This document shows, in pieces, positions 40,680 through 49,242 of a DNA stretch of 64,000 nt (within the stretch, counting starts at the first letter, position 1; each line of letters opens with the position of its first letter). The notes under the pieces are model-generated. The model was given only the letters and a program-made list of their open reading frames with translations, had not been told where the DNA came from and made no database searches. Location of the stretch: assembly GCA_035630295.1 (NCBI GenBank), contig DASQKY010000051.1:62001-126000 (forward strand), read 5' to 3'. The stretch comes from Acidimicrobiales bacterium. GTDB lineage: Bacteria; Actinomycetota; Acidimicrobiia; Acidimicrobiales; Iamiaceae. A program made the translations under genes and the position numbers.

Positions 40680-40808
40680 CCCGCTGACCTGGTCGCCCCC
40701 GCTGACGCGGGGCTGGTCGTCGTGGCGCAGGTCGGGGTCCGGCGTGGTGGGCCCCGGGCCCACCGCCTTGGAGGCGTCCAGCCACTCGGGGTCGTCGGCC
40801 ACCAGCAT
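40599..40808 (-). CDS. Doubtful small ORF overlapping the bL37-like gene
   Basis: From ATG 40808 the minus strand reads MLVADDPEWLDASKAVGPG and then PDPDLRHDDQPR with nearly perfect G/C third positions, which looks like coding sequence. The frame then runs antisense through the bL37-like gene, where third-position bias is lost. A separate GTG at 40864, overlapping the TetR stop as GTGA, opens another frame (VTDLATPPEATTHVV) that would need a frameshift to join. One small gene with a frameshift, or a chance open frame, are both possible. Confidence 0.25.
   Translation of the reverse strand: MLVADDPEWLDASKAVGPGPTTPDPDLRHDDQPRVSGGDQVSGSATGVGLAAVVGLLAARVGLPLVGLL
40697..40712 (+). terminator. Possible hairpin terminator after the bL37-like gene
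   Basis: CCCCGC and GCGGGG pair around a TGAC loop, 17 bp after the bL37 stop. There is no T tract, so it may only pause or protect the transcript end. Confidence 0.3.
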
Positions 40809-40860
40809 CCCGTCGTTGCGACCACGTGGGTGGTGGCCTCCGGCGGGGTAGCGAGGTCGG

Positions 40861-41487
40861 TCACGGGCGGCCTCCTCGGGACGGACCGGTGTCGGAGGTG
40901 GTGGCCGGAGCGGTGTCGAGGGCCGCGGCCCGGGCCCGGAGCTCGTCGAGGACCCGGGCCTCGTGGGGCAGGGGCCACCCACCGGTGACCGAGCGGCCCA
41001 GGGCCAGGCCCAGGATGGCCTCCCGGGCCGTGAGGTAGGCGGCCTCGGCCTCGCTGCCGGGCGCCACCGCGGCGGCCCCCCGCTCGCCGGGGGCCATGAG
41101 CTCGGCGAAGCGGGCCACCACCGGGGCCAGCTCGGCGGCCAGGACGGGGTCGTTGCCCACCGCCATCCACGCCTCCAGCACCGCCTTGAACCGGCGGTCG
41201 CTGGCCGCCCGCCACAGGCGATCGATCTCGCCGGCCAGGGTGGGGGCCGGCTCGGAGCGGGCCGAGAGCTCGCCGTAGAGGTGGTCCAGGGCCCCGGCCA
41301 GCAGGCCGGGCAAGCCGCCGAAGTGGTGGACCAGCGCCCCCCGGGTCACCCCGGCCCGGGTGCACACCGCCACTGCGGTGGTGGCGGCCCACCCCCGCTC
41401 GACCAGGGTGTCGACCGCCGCCTCGACCAGGAGGGCCCGGGTGCCGGCCGAGCGCTCGGCCTGGGTGCGTCGGGGGGCAGGCTCCAC
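40861..41487 (-). CDS. TetR-family transcriptional regulator
   Basis: 208 residues. The DNA-binding domain (about 15-62) reads ALLVEAAVDTLVERGWAATTAVAVCTRAGVTRGALVHHFGG, a standard TetR helix-turn-helix. The C-terminal domain is Ala-rich and likely binds a small hydrophobic ligand. GTG 41487 is divergent from the prolyl oligopeptidase gene across an 85 bp region that contains an inverted repeat, TACAT-N6-ATGTA, as a candidate operator. It does not resemble the CTGAC sites, so this regulator probably controls itself or its neighbour. Confidence 0.9.
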   Translation of the reverse strand: MEPAPRRTQAERSAGTRALLVEAAVDTLVERGWAATTAVAVCTRAGVTRGALVHHFGGLPGLLAGALDHLYGELSARSEPAPTLAGEIDRLWRAASDRRFKAVLEAWMAVGNDPVLAAELAPVVARFAELMAPGERGAAAVAPGSEAEAAYLTAREAILGLALGRSVTGGWPLPHEARVLDELRARAAALDTAPATTSDTGPSRGGRP

Positions 41488-41511
41488 CCCGTCACCCTGT
41501 CACCACTTACC

Positions 41512-41527
41512 TACATCGTCAAATGTA
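41512..41527. promoter_or_regulatory. Inverted repeat TACAT-N6-ATGTA, candidate TetR operator
   Basis: Five-base arms in an unusually AT-rich patch 25 bp upstream of the TetR start. Its position and symmetry fit autoregulation. Confidence 0.4.
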
Positions 41528-41560
41528 TCTTCCTGCGGGCCGCCCGGGACCAGAGACCGG

Positions 41561-41566
41561 TACCGT
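41561..41566 (+). promoter_or_regulatory. -10 hexamer TACCGT of the prolyl oligopeptidase gene
   Basis: TACCGT is 6 bp before ATG 41573. Confidence 0.45.
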
Positions 41567-41572
41567 CCCCGG

Positions 41573-43663
41573 ATGCCGCCGTGGCCGCCCGTCCCGCCGC
41601 CCCCGCCCACCCGGGCCGACGACCTGGTCGAGGTGATCGCCGGCCACCGGGTGGCCGACCCCCACCGATGGCTGGAGGACGGTGACGACCCGGCCGTCCG
41701 GGACTGGGACGAGGCCCAGACCGCCCGCACCGCGGCGGTGCTGGCCGCCCTCCCCCACCGGGAGCCGCTCCGCCGCCGGCTGGCCGAGCTGCTGGACGTG
41801 CCCGTGGTGCTGGGCGCCGCGGTGGCCGGGCCCCACCTGTTCACCCTGGAGCGGGGCGGCGGCCGCGACCAGGCCGTGCTGGTCATCGCCGAGGCCACCA
41901 CCCCCGATCCGCAGCCCGGGCGGGTCCTGGTCGACCCGGTGGCCCTGCTCGGCGACCCCACCGCGGCCATCGACTGGTTCCACCCCTCACCCGACGGCGC
42001 CCGGGTGGCGGTGGGCCTGTCCACCGGGGGCGACGAGCTCTCCACCCTGCACGTGGTGGACGGGGCCACCGGCGCCCTCCGGCCCGACCGCATCACCCGC
42101 ACCCGGGCCGCCTCGGTGGCCTGGCGGTCCGACGGCTCCGGCTTCGCCTACACCCGCACCCCCGACCCGGCCACCGTGCCGGCCGGCGAGGAGGCCTCGC
42201 ACCGGGTGGTCCACCACCACGACCTGGGCACCGACCCCGACCGGGACCCGGTGCTGTGGGACGAGCGGCCCGACCCCTCGGCCTGGGCCGACGTGCGCAC
42301 CTCCCGCGACGACCGGTGGCTGCTGGTGCACGTGTCCGTGGGCTGGGGCCGCACCGACGTCCACCTGGGCGACCGGTCCGACGGCACCTGGCGCACCGTC
42401 ATCGCCGGCGTCGACGCCGTCACCGACCTGCGGGTGGTGGGCGACCGGCTGGTCGGCACCACCACCCTCGACGCCCCCACCGGCCGGGTGGTGGCCGCCC
42501 CCCTCGACGACCCCGGCCCCGGGTCCTGGACCGACCTCCTCCCCGCCTCCGAGGCCGTGGTCGAGGCGGTGGTGGCCACGGCCGACAGCCTCCTGGTGGC
42601 CACCAGCCACGCCGCGGTGGCCGGGCTGGTCCGCCTGGCCCGGCCCGACCGGCTGCCCCCGGGCGCCCCCCTCCCGGCCCCCGAGCCGGTGGCCCTCCCC
42701 GAGGACGGCAGCCTCACCGCCCTGTCCGGCAGCCGGGACCGCGACGAGGCCTGGGTCGGGTTCACGTCCTACGCCCGGCCCCCCGCCCTCCTGCGCTGGA
42801 CCCCGGACGGCCTCCGGCCCTGGAGCGGGGCCACCGCCGTCGACCCCGCCACCTTCACCGTCGAGCGCCACCGCTACCCGTCCACCGACGGCACGCCGGT
42901 CAGCCTGTTCACCCTGCGCCGCGCCGACGTCGCGCCCGACCCCGCCACCCCCACCGTGCTCAGCGGCTACGGCGGCTTCGCGGCGACCATGAGCCCGGCC
43001 TACTCGGCCGAGGCCGTGGCCCACGCCGAGGCCGGCGGGGTGTGGGCCGTGGCCTGCATCCGGGGCGGGGCCGAGGAGGGCGAGGCCTGGCACCGGGCCG
43101 GCCAGCGGGCCCACAAGCCCCAGGTCTTCGCCGACTTCGAAGCCGCCGCCGACTGGCTGGTGGCCGAGGGGCGCACCAGCCGGTCCCGGCTGGCCGTCCG
43201 GGGCGGCAGCAACGGGGGCCTGCTGGTCACCGCGGTGCTCACCCGACGCCCCGGCCTGTGCGCCGCCGTCCACGCCGCCGTGCCGCTGTGCGACATGGTC
43301 CGCTACCCACGGTTCCGCATCGCCCGCCTGTGGGTGCCCGAGTACGGCGACCCCGACCGGCCCGACGAGCTGGCCTGGCTGCTCTCCTACTCGCCGTACC
43401 ACCGGGTGGTCGACGGCACCGACCTGCCCGCCGTCCTGCTGACCGCCGGGGCCGAGGACTCCCGGGTCGACCCCCTCCACGCCCGCAAGATGGCCGCCCG
43501 CCTCCAGGCCGCGGCCGCCCCGGCGAGCGGACCGGTCCTGCTGCGGATCGAGCGGGACGCCGGGCACGGGCAGGGCAAGCCCACCTCTCGACGGGCCGAG
43601 GAGGGCGCCGACGTGCTCGGCTTCCTCCACGCCGCCCTGGGGGTCGAGGCCCCGGCCGGCTGA
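41573..43663 (+). CDS. Prolyl oligopeptidase family serine peptidase (S9A)
   Basis: 696 residues. The first 400 residues are the seven-bladed beta-propeller that filters access to the active site, opening with ADPHRWLEDGDDPAVRDW, which is typical of S9A. The alpha/beta-hydrolase domain carries Ser in GGSNGG, Asp in AGAEDSRVDPLHA and His in RDAGHGQGK. It cleaves short peptides after proline. No signal peptide is seen, so it is cytoplasmic. ATG 41573 is 6 bp after TACCGT. It abuts the convergent kinase gene with 1 bp between stops. Confidence 0.93.
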   Translation: MPPWPPVPPPPPTRADDLVEVIAGHRVADPHRWLEDGDDPAVRDWDEAQTARTAAVLAALPHREPLRRRLAELLDVPVVLGAAVAGPHLFTLERGGGRDQAVLVIAEATTPDPQPGRVLVDPVALLGDPTAAIDWFHPSPDGARVAVGLSTGGDELSTLHVVDGATGALRPDRITRTRAASVAWRSDGSGFAYTRTPDPATVPAGEEASHRVVHHHDLGTDPDRDPVLWDERPDPSAWADVRTSRDDRWLLVHVSVGWGRTDVHLGDRSDGTWRTVIAGVDAVTDLRVVGDRLVGTTTLDAPTGRVVAAPLDDPGPGSWTDLLPASEAVVEAVVATADSLLVATSHAAVAGLVRLARPDRLPPGAPLPAPEPVALPEDGSLTALSGSRDRDEAWVGFTSYARPPALLRWTPDGLRPWSGATAVDPATFTVERHRYPSTDGTPVSLFTLRRADVAPDPATPTVLSGYGGFAATMSPAYSAEAVAHAEAGGVWAVACIRGGAEEGEAWHRAGQRAHKPQVFADFEAAADWLVAEGRTSRSRLAVRGGSNGGLLVTAVLTRRPGLCAAVHAAVPLCDMVRYPRFRIARLWVPEYGDPDRPDELAWLLSYSPYHRVVDGTDLPAVLLTAGAEDSRVDPLHARKMAARLQAAAAPASGPVLLRIERDAGHGQGKPTSRRAEEGADVLGFLHAALGVEAPAG

Positions 43664-43664
43664 G

Positions 43665-45428
43665 TCAGCCTCCGAGGGGCCAGGCCTCGGGCCGGAACCA
43701 GGCCCCGGCCGCGGCGACCAGCAGGCACACCGCCACCACCACGGCGGCCACCGGCGTGAGCCGGCCCCGGGGGAGCAGGCGGGTGGCCAGCGCGTCGAGG
43801 GCCACGTGGCTGCGGAAGCCGGGGCCGCCCCGCCCGATGGACGAGGCCAGCACCCACCCGGCGCCCACCCCGGTGGCCCGCAGGACCCAGGAGCCGGCCC
43901 CGGCCGCCCCGTCGAACAGCTCGGTGCCGTACCAGAGGCACAGGCCCACGCCCAGGATGCCGGCCGCCCCCAGGCCCCGCACCAGGCCCACGGCCACGTT
44001 GCGGGCCCACCACCCCGGCGCCCAGGCCAGGCTGCGATGGGGCCGGACCAGCCGGTCGCCCACCGTGGCCAGGGCCGGGGCCACCCCGACGGCCAGCGCC
44101 AGGGTGACGGTCACCGGCTGGGCGCTGGCCAGCGCCACCGCGGCCAGCCCCAAGGGCAGCGTGACCCACCCCCGCCCCCGGGGCGGCGCGCCGACCCCGG
44201 GGGCGACGGGCACAGGAGCGGCGACCGGCGGGAGGGGCTCCCAGGAAGGGACGGGAGGCCCAGCGGGGGCGGCCGGCGCCGGCACCACCGCCCGGTGCCG
44301 GGCCGCCGGCGGGGGGCCGGGCGACGACGCCGCCGGGCCGGGGATGGCGGCGCCGGGACGACGGGGAGGCGGGTCCACGATCGTCACCGTGGTCGGGCTC
44401 GCCCGGGGATCGAGCACCTGGGGATCGAGCACCGTCGGCGGGTCGTCGAGGGCGGGCCGACGGGCGGCGGCCTCCCCGGGGGCGTCGGGGTCGAGGCCCA
44501 GGCGGGCCAGCAGGTCGCCCACCGAGGGGGGCCGGCGGTCGGGGTCGAGGGCCACCGCGGCGGCCAGGGCGTCGCTGACCGGCCGGCTCACCGAGGGGTT
44601 CAGGCGCCAGGCCGGCACCAGGTCGTCGTCCCGGGCCCGGTCCACGGCGCCGGCCGGAGCGTGCCCCGTGACCAGCCGGTACAGCGTGGCGCCCAGGGCG
44701 TAGACGTCGGAGCGGGGGCCGAAGCGGGCGGAGCCCTCGTACTGCTCGGGCGAGCCGTAGCCGGGGGTCACGATCCGGGTCATGGAAGTGGTGCGGTCGG
44801 CGGCGAAGGGCCGGGCCAGGCCGAAGTCGATCAGCACCACCCGGCCGTCGTCGGTGCGGACCAGGTTGGCCGGGCTGACGTCGCGGTGGAGCACGCCGGC
44901 CCGGTGCACCACGGCCAGGGCCGCCGCCACCTGCTCGGCCACGTGGAGGGCCTCGGCCTGGCTGAAGGGGCCCCGCCGGGCCCGCAGCTCCTGGGCCAGG
45001 GTGTGGCCCCGGAGGCGCTCCAGCACCAGGTAGGCGGTGCCGTTCTCCTCCATGGCCCCCCAGATGCGCACGATGCCGGGGTGGCCGAAGCGGGCCAGGG
45101 TGGTGGCCTCCCGCAGGAAGCGCTCCCGGGCCCGGGCGAAGCCGGCCTCGGCCCCCTCGGCCACCCGCACCTCCAGGCCCCGGCGGCCGGCTCCGTCGGG
45201 GAACAGCTCCTTGACCGCCACCGGGCGACGCAGCCGCTCGTCGGTGGCCGCGTAGGTGATGCCGAACCCGCCCCGGCCCAGCACCTCGCCCAGGCGGTAG
45301 CGCCCGTCGCCCAGCGTGGTGCCGGCCGGCAGGGCCACCGGCGCCCCGGCCACCTGGTCCCCGCCGGTCCCCTCGGGCTCGGGGGCCTGGTCCCCACCGA
45401 GGACAGGGGGGTGGACCGGGGACACCAC
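43665..45428 (-). CDS. Ser/Thr protein kinase with C-terminal membrane region
   Basis: 587 residues. An N-terminal kinase domain (about 40-290) has the G-loop GRGGFGITY, VAVKELF with the Lys, the catalytic loop HRDVSPANL, DFGLA, and the SPEQY segment. HRDVSPAN replaces the common HRDIKPxN. A Pro/Ala-rich linker (about 300-410) leads to four or five hydrophobic segments in the C-terminus, ending near AAGAWF. No PASTA or sensor domain is seen. It likely phosphorylates target proteins in response to a membrane state. GTG 45428 is preferred for its TACCCT at 6 bp; an upstream frame to 45494 is possible. Confidence 0.88.
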   Translation of the reverse strand: MVSPVHPPVLGGDQAPEPEGTGGDQVAGAPVALPAGTTLGDGRYRLGEVLGRGGFGITYAATDERLRRPVAVKELFPDGAGRRGLEVRVAEGAEAGFARARERFLREATTLARFGHPGIVRIWGAMEENGTAYLVLERLRGHTLAQELRARRGPFSQAEALHVAEQVAAALAVVHRAGVLHRDVSPANLVRTDDGRVVLIDFGLARPFAADRTTSMTRIVTPGYGSPEQYEGSARFGPRSDVYALGATLYRLVTGHAPAGAVDRARDDDLVPAWRLNPSVSRPVSDALAAAVALDPDRRPPSVGDLLARLGLDPDAPGEAAARRPALDDPPTVLDPQVLDPRASPTTVTIVDPPPRRPGAAIPGPAASSPGPPPAARHRAVVPAPAAPAGPPVPSWEPLPPVAAPVPVAPGVGAPPRGRGWVTLPLGLAAVALASAQPVTVTLALAVGVAPALATVGDRLVRPHRSLAWAPGWWARNVAVGLVRGLGAAGILGVGLCLWYGTELFDGAAGAGSWVLRATGVGAGWVLASSIGRGGPGFRSHVALDALATRLLPRGRLTPVAAVVVAVCLLVAAAGAWFRPEAWPLGG

Positions 45429-45434
45429 GCCCAG

Positions 45435-45440
45435 AGGGTA
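45435..45440 (-). promoter_or_regulatory. -10 hexamer TACCCT of the Ser/Thr kinase gene
   Basis: TACCCT is 6 bp before GTG 45428. Confidence 0.45.
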
Positions 45441-45490
45441 CGGCCGGGCGGCGCCGGTCACCCCGGCACCGGGGTGGGACGCCCACCCGT

Positions 45491-45997
45491 TCACGGGGCG
45501 GGGGGCCCGTCCCGGTCGTCGCCGGGGATGGCGTCGCCGTCCCGGTCGGGGGCCTCGTCACCGTCCACCGCCTCGGCGGCGTCGAGGATCTCGTCCAGCT
45601 CGAGGGGCGCCATGGCCAGGTCCAGGGCCGACCACAGCGTGCGGGCCACCGGGTAGAAGGCGATGGGGACCACCACGGCCAGGGCGACGGACACGGCCAC
45701 GAAGCCGGCGACGCCCCCCTCGTGGCCGTTGGCCCGCCACAGGGCGTAGCCCATCACCACCACGAACAGCACCCCCAGGATGCAGCTCAGGTTCAGCAGG
45801 TAGACGCCGGTGAAGTAGCCCGGCTCGCGGGCGAAGAGCAGCCCGCACCGGGGGCAGCGGTCGTGGATCGACCAGTAGGTGCGGAACAGCCCCCCGCTCC
45901 CGCAGCGGGGGCAGCGGCGCCGCGCTCCCCGGCGCAGCAGGGTGCCCACCGGGGGCGGGCCGGCTCGGGCGTCGTCGGCGTGGAGGTCGGGGGCCAT
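45491..45997 (-). CDS. DUF983 membrane protein
   Basis: 168 residues. Two CPRCG motifs (RRRCPRCGSGGLFRTYW and DRCPRCGLLFAREPGYFTG) at residues 29-60 form a zinc-ribbon-like pair, followed by two membrane segments near LSCILGVLFVVVMGYALW and VAVSVALAVVVPIAFYPVA. The C-terminus is strongly acidic. This is the DUF983 pattern; function is unknown. ATG 45997 lies 31 bp after the ABC permease stop on the same strand, so it may be in the exporter operon. Confidence 0.85.
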   Translation of the reverse strand: MAPDLHADDARAGPPPVGTLLRRGARRRCPRCGSGGLFRTYWSIHDRCPRCGLLFAREPGYFTGVYLLNLSCILGVLFVVVMGYALWRANGHEGGVAGFVAVSVALAVVVPIAFYPVARTLWSALDLAMAPLELDEILDAAEAVDGDEAPDRDGDAIPGDDRDGPPAP

Positions 45998-46028
45998 GGA
46001 GGGTGTCGTCGCTCGGGCGGCGGCCCGC

Positions 46029-46922
46029 CTACTCCACCTTCTGGAACTGCCGGACGGCGACGGCGAGCATGGCCACACCGAGCACGGCCACCAGGCCCAG
46101 CTGGCACAGCGTGGGGACCTCCCAACCCCACCAGGTGATGGGCGGGTTGAGGCGATCGAGGGCGCCGGGCGGGGCGTCGACCCGGCTGAAGGCCGCCGTC
46201 CGCACCGGGTGCACGGCGTAGGTGACGGGGTTGACCTTGACCAGGACGGCCAGCCAGCCCGGCAGGTCACCCACCGGGTACAGGGCGCCGGAGAGGAACG
46301 ACAGGGGCAGGACCAGCATCTGCATGATGCCCATGACGGTCTGGATCTGCTGGATGCGGGCCACCACCACCAGCCCCAGGGCGGTCAGGGTGAACGACAG
46401 CAGGAACACCTCGGCCAGGATCACCACCACCAGCACCGGGGTGAGGCGCACGTGCACCACCGGGGCCAGGATCAGGATCACCACGCTCTGCACGGTGGCC
46501 ACCGTGGCCCCACCCAGGGCCTTGCCCAGGATGATCGAGCCCCGCCGCACCGGGGCCACCAGCATCTCCCGCAGGAAGCCGAACTCCCGGTCCCAGACGA
46601 TCGACACCGCCGAGAAGATGGCCGTGAACATGGTCGAGGTGGCCAGGATCCCCGGGTACATGAACGTCCGCAGGTCGATCCCGGCCGTGGTCCCCTCCGT
46701 CAGGGTCGAGAGACCGGTGCCCAGCACGAACAGGAACAGCACCGGCTGCACCAGGGCCGAGACGAACCGCAGCCGGTCCTGGGCGAAGCGGATCAGCTCC
46801 CGGTGCATGACGACCTTGACGGCCTGGAGGTCGCGGCGCAGGCCGGGCTCGGCCACCATCACCGGCACCACGGAGGTCGCGGCGCCGGGCTCGGAGGTGG
46901 GGGTGGGGGCGGTCGTGGTCAC
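46029..46922 (-). CDS. ABC-2 type exporter permease (DrrB-like)
   Basis: 297 residues with six predicted membrane spans. The ABC-2 segments are visible: FAQDRLRFVSALVQPVLFLFVLGTGL, the IVWDREFGFLREMLVAPVRR loop, and the LPLSFLSGALYPVGDLPGWL signature. It pairs with the adjacent ATPase to export a hydrophobic drug or lipid; the substrate is unknown. GTG 46922 lies 4 bp after the ATPase stop, and the two are plainly cotranslated. Confidence 0.92.
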   Translation of the reverse strand: MTTTAPTPTSEPGAATSVVPVMVAEPGLRRDLQAVKVVMHRELIRFAQDRLRFVSALVQPVLFLFVLGTGLSTLTEGTTAGIDLRTFMYPGILATSTMFTAIFSAVSIVWDREFGFLREMLVAPVRRGSIILGKALGGATVATVQSVVILILAPVVHVRLTPVLVVVILAEVFLLSFTLTALGLVVVARIQQIQTVMGIMQMLVLPLSFLSGALYPVGDLPGWLAVLVKVNPVTYAVHPVRTAAFSRVDAPPGALDRLNPPITWWGWEVPTLCQLGLVAVLGVAMLAVAVRQFQKVE

Positions 46923-46926
46923 GGGG

Positions 46927-47904
46927 TCACCGCCGGCTCTGGGCGAAGGGGTTGAACATCCCCGGCGCCTGCTCGGCGTCGCGGATGGTCCGCCCGGTGT
47001 AGGACAGGAAGACGTCGTCCAGGGTGGGGCGGCGCACGTTGATGGAGGTGACGGCCACGCCCAGGCCGGTCACCACGGCGGGGACGAAGGCCTCGCCGTC
47101 GGGCACCTTGACCTCGATGCCGTCCTCCACCGCCACCGCCTCCAGGGCGAAGCGGTCCCGCAGGGCGACGGTGGCGGCCCCGTCGTCCACGGTGCGGAGC
47201 CGGACGGTGTCGGTGTCGACCGAGGCCTTGAGCCCGTCCGGCGTGTCGAGGGCGATGATCCGGCCGGTGTCGATGATGGCGATGCGGTCGCAGTTCTCGG
47301 CCTCGTCCATGTAGTGGGTGGTGAGGAAGATGGTGATGGCCTCGGTGCGTCGCAGCTCGTCGATGTACTCCCAGATGGAGCGGCGGGTCTGGGGATCGAG
47401 GCCCACGGTGGGCTCGTCCAGGAACAGAACCCGGGGCGAGTGCATGAGGCCCCGGGCGATCTCCAGCCGCCGCTTCATCCCGCCCGAGAAGTTCTGCACC
47501 TTGGAGCCCCGCCGCTCCCACAGGCCCACCATCTCCAGCACCCGCCGGAGCCGGTCGTCGAGCACCTCGCGGGGGATGCCGTAGAGCTCGGCGTGGAACC
47601 GCAGGTTGCGCTCGGCCGTGAGGTACTGGTCGAGGGTGGTGTCCTGGAACACCAGCCCGATGTGGCGGCGCACCTGGTCCCGCTGGCTGACCACGTCGAA
47701 GCCGGCCACCGCGGCGGTGCCTTCGGTGGGCTCGGCCAGGGTGCAGAGGATCTTGATGGTGGTGGACTTGCCGGCCCCGTTGGGGCCCAGGAAGCCGAAG
47801 GTCTCGCCCGGGGTGACGTCCAGGTCGATGCCGTCGACGGCGGTGAAGTCGCCGAAGCGCTTGCGCAGGCCCCGCACCCGCACAGCGCCGGTGGTCACGT
47901 CCAT
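46927..47904 (-). CDS. ABC exporter ATPase (DrrA-like)
   Basis: 325 residues. Walker A GPNGAGKST, Q-loop VFQDTTLDQYLT, signature FSGGMKRRLEI, Walker B VLFLDEPTVGLDP and the H-loop TTHYMDEAE are all present. The C-terminal extension with VDTDTVRLRTVDDGAATV is typical of the daunorubicin-resistance subfamily. It hydrolyses ATP to drive the adjacent permease. ATG 47904 has GGGGAG about 4 bp upstream. A 16-codon upstream frame overlaps the start, which may couple its translation. Confidence 0.94.
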   Translation of the reverse strand: MDVTTGAVRVRGLRKRFGDFTAVDGIDLDVTPGETFGFLGPNGAGKSTTIKILCTLAEPTEGTAAVAGFDVVSQRDQVRRHIGLVFQDTTLDQYLTAERNLRFHAELYGIPREVLDDRLRRVLEMVGLWERRGSKVQNFSGGMKRRLEIARGLMHSPRVLFLDEPTVGLDPQTRRSIWEYIDELRRTEAITIFLTTHYMDEAENCDRIAIIDTGRIIALDTPDGLKASVDTDTVRLRTVDDGAATVALRDRFALEAVAVEDGIEVKVPDGEAFVPAVVTGLGVAVTSINVRRPTLDDVFLSYTGRTIRDAEQAPGMFNPFAQSRR

Positions 47905-47945
47905 CTCGCTCCCCGTCCGGCGCCGTCGCCGCGCCTCGTGCTCAT
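47895..47945 (-). CDS. Possible 16-residue leader ORF overlapping the ABC ATPase start
   Basis: ATG 47945 opens MSTRRGDGAGRGARWT, whose TGA overlaps the first 10 bases of the ATPase gene. TAGGGT stands 8 bp before this ATG, so a leaderless transcript would start on it. Coupled re-initiation at the ATPase ATG is possible. No search was done for conservation. Confidence 0.35.
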   Translation of the reverse strand: MSTRRGDGAGRGARWT

Positions 47946-47953
47946 GGGCCCCA

Positions 47954-47959
47954 ACCCTA
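47954..47959 (-). promoter_or_regulatory. -10 hexamer TAGGGT of the ABC exporter operon
   Basis: TAGGGT is 8 bp before the leader ATG at 47945. Confidence 0.4.
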
Positions 47960-47968
47960 GGGACCCGG

Positions 47969-49162
47969 TCAGCGGACGGTGGCCGCGGCGTCCACCGGCT
48001 CCAGGTGGGTGCCGGCCGCCACCTCGACGCCGGCGGCCAGGCGCCGGCCCGCCCCGACCAGCACCGGGTGCCGGGCCTGCGGGGCGCCCAGGCGGGCCCG
48101 GGCCCCGATCCAGGCCCGCTCGGCCACCACGGCCCGGGCCACCGACGCCCCCGGCCCCACCTTCACGTCCTCCATGAGCACGCTGTGGCGCACCTCGGCC
48201 CCCGCCTCCACCACCACGCCGGGGCCGAGGACGGAGTCGACCACCGTCCCCCGCACCACCGCCCCGCCGCACACCCACGACCCGTCGATCCGGGCCGAGG
48301 CCTCGATCCGGGCCGGGGCCCGGGGTACCGCCGCGCTCAGCACCGGCCACGACGGGTCGTCGAGGCGCATCGGAGGGCGGGGCCGCAGCAGCTCGAGCTG
48401 GGCGTCGAGGTAGGCCCGGGGCGTGCCCAGATCCCGCCAGTGGCCGTGGTGGGCCAGGGCCCGAGCTCGGCCCCGGTCCACGAAGGCCGGCACCAGCGCG
48501 TCGCCGTAGTCCCCGACGGGCTCGTCGGCCCGGGCCAGCTCGCCCAGCACGTCCAGCAGCACGTCGGGCGCGTAGGCGAAGACCTCGGTGGCCGCCGTGC
48601 GGTGGGGTGGGTCGTCGGGCTTGTCGTGCAGGCCGGTGACCCGGCCGTCGCCGGCCACGTCGACCAGGGCGTGGCGGGTCGGGTCCTGGGTGCGGGCCAG
48701 CTCGGTGGTGACGATGGTCAGCTCCGCCCCCGAGGCCAGGTGCTCGTCGGCCACCGCCCCCAGGTCGATGGCGGTCAGGTGGTCGGCCGAGGCCACCAGC
48801 ACCACGTCGGGGTCGAAGGCCGCCACCAGCCGGGCCTGGCGGGCCAGGGCGTCGGCGTTGCCGGCCGCGAAGCCCTCGCCGGTGTCGCCCTGGTACGGCG
48901 GCAGGACCTGGAGCCCGCCCCGGCTGCGGTCCAGGTCCCACGGCCGGCCCCCGGCCAGGTGCTCGTTGAGGAGGTGGGGCTCGTACTGCTGCACCACCCA
49001 CACGTCGCGCAGGCCGCTGTGGGCGGCGTTGGACAGCATGAGGTCGATCAGGCGGTAGGCGCCGCCCACCGGGAGGCTGGGCTTGGCCCGCCCGGTGGTG
49101 AGCACGTCGAGGCGCGAGCCCTGGCCGCCGGCCAGGACGATGAGCAGGGGGCGGCGGGCCAC
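47969..49162 (-). CDS. glgC: GlgC-like glucose-1-phosphate adenylyltransferase family protein
   Basis: 397 residues. The nucleotidyltransferase motif LAGGQGSRLDVLT and the GRAKPSLPVGGAYRLIDLMLSN segment identify the ADP-glucose pyrophosphorylase family, which makes ADP-glucose from ATP and glucose-1-phosphate for glycogen and trehalose. The C-terminal third is a left-handed beta-helix (SWVCGGAVVRGTVVDSVLGPGVVVEAGAEV). The usual GADH is SADH, and the sequence departs from typical GlgC in places, so another NDP-sugar substrate is possible. GTG 49162 has GGAGGAGG 3 bp upstream. Confidence 0.78.
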   Translation of the reverse strand: MARRPLLIVLAGGQGSRLDVLTTGRAKPSLPVGGAYRLIDLMLSNAAHSGLRDVWVVQQYEPHLLNEHLAGGRPWDLDRSRGGLQVLPPYQGDTGEGFAAGNADALARQARLVAAFDPDVVLVASADHLTAIDLGAVADEHLASGAELTIVTTELARTQDPTRHALVDVAGDGRVTGLHDKPDDPPHRTAATEVFAYAPDVLLDVLGELARADEPVGDYGDALVPAFVDRGRARALAHHGHWRDLGTPRAYLDAQLELLRPRPPMRLDDPSWPVLSAAVPRAPARIEASARIDGSWVCGGAVVRGTVVDSVLGPGVVVEAGAEVRHSVLMEDVKVGPGASVARAVVAERAWIGARARLGAPQARHPVLVGAGRRLAAGVEVAAGTHLEPVDAAATVR

Positions 49163-49242
49163 GGGCCTCCTCCGGTCGTCGGGGTCCTCCCGGTCTAGCG
49201 GGTGGGGGCGATGGCCGGGCGCCGGGCCCGGCGCCTGCCACC

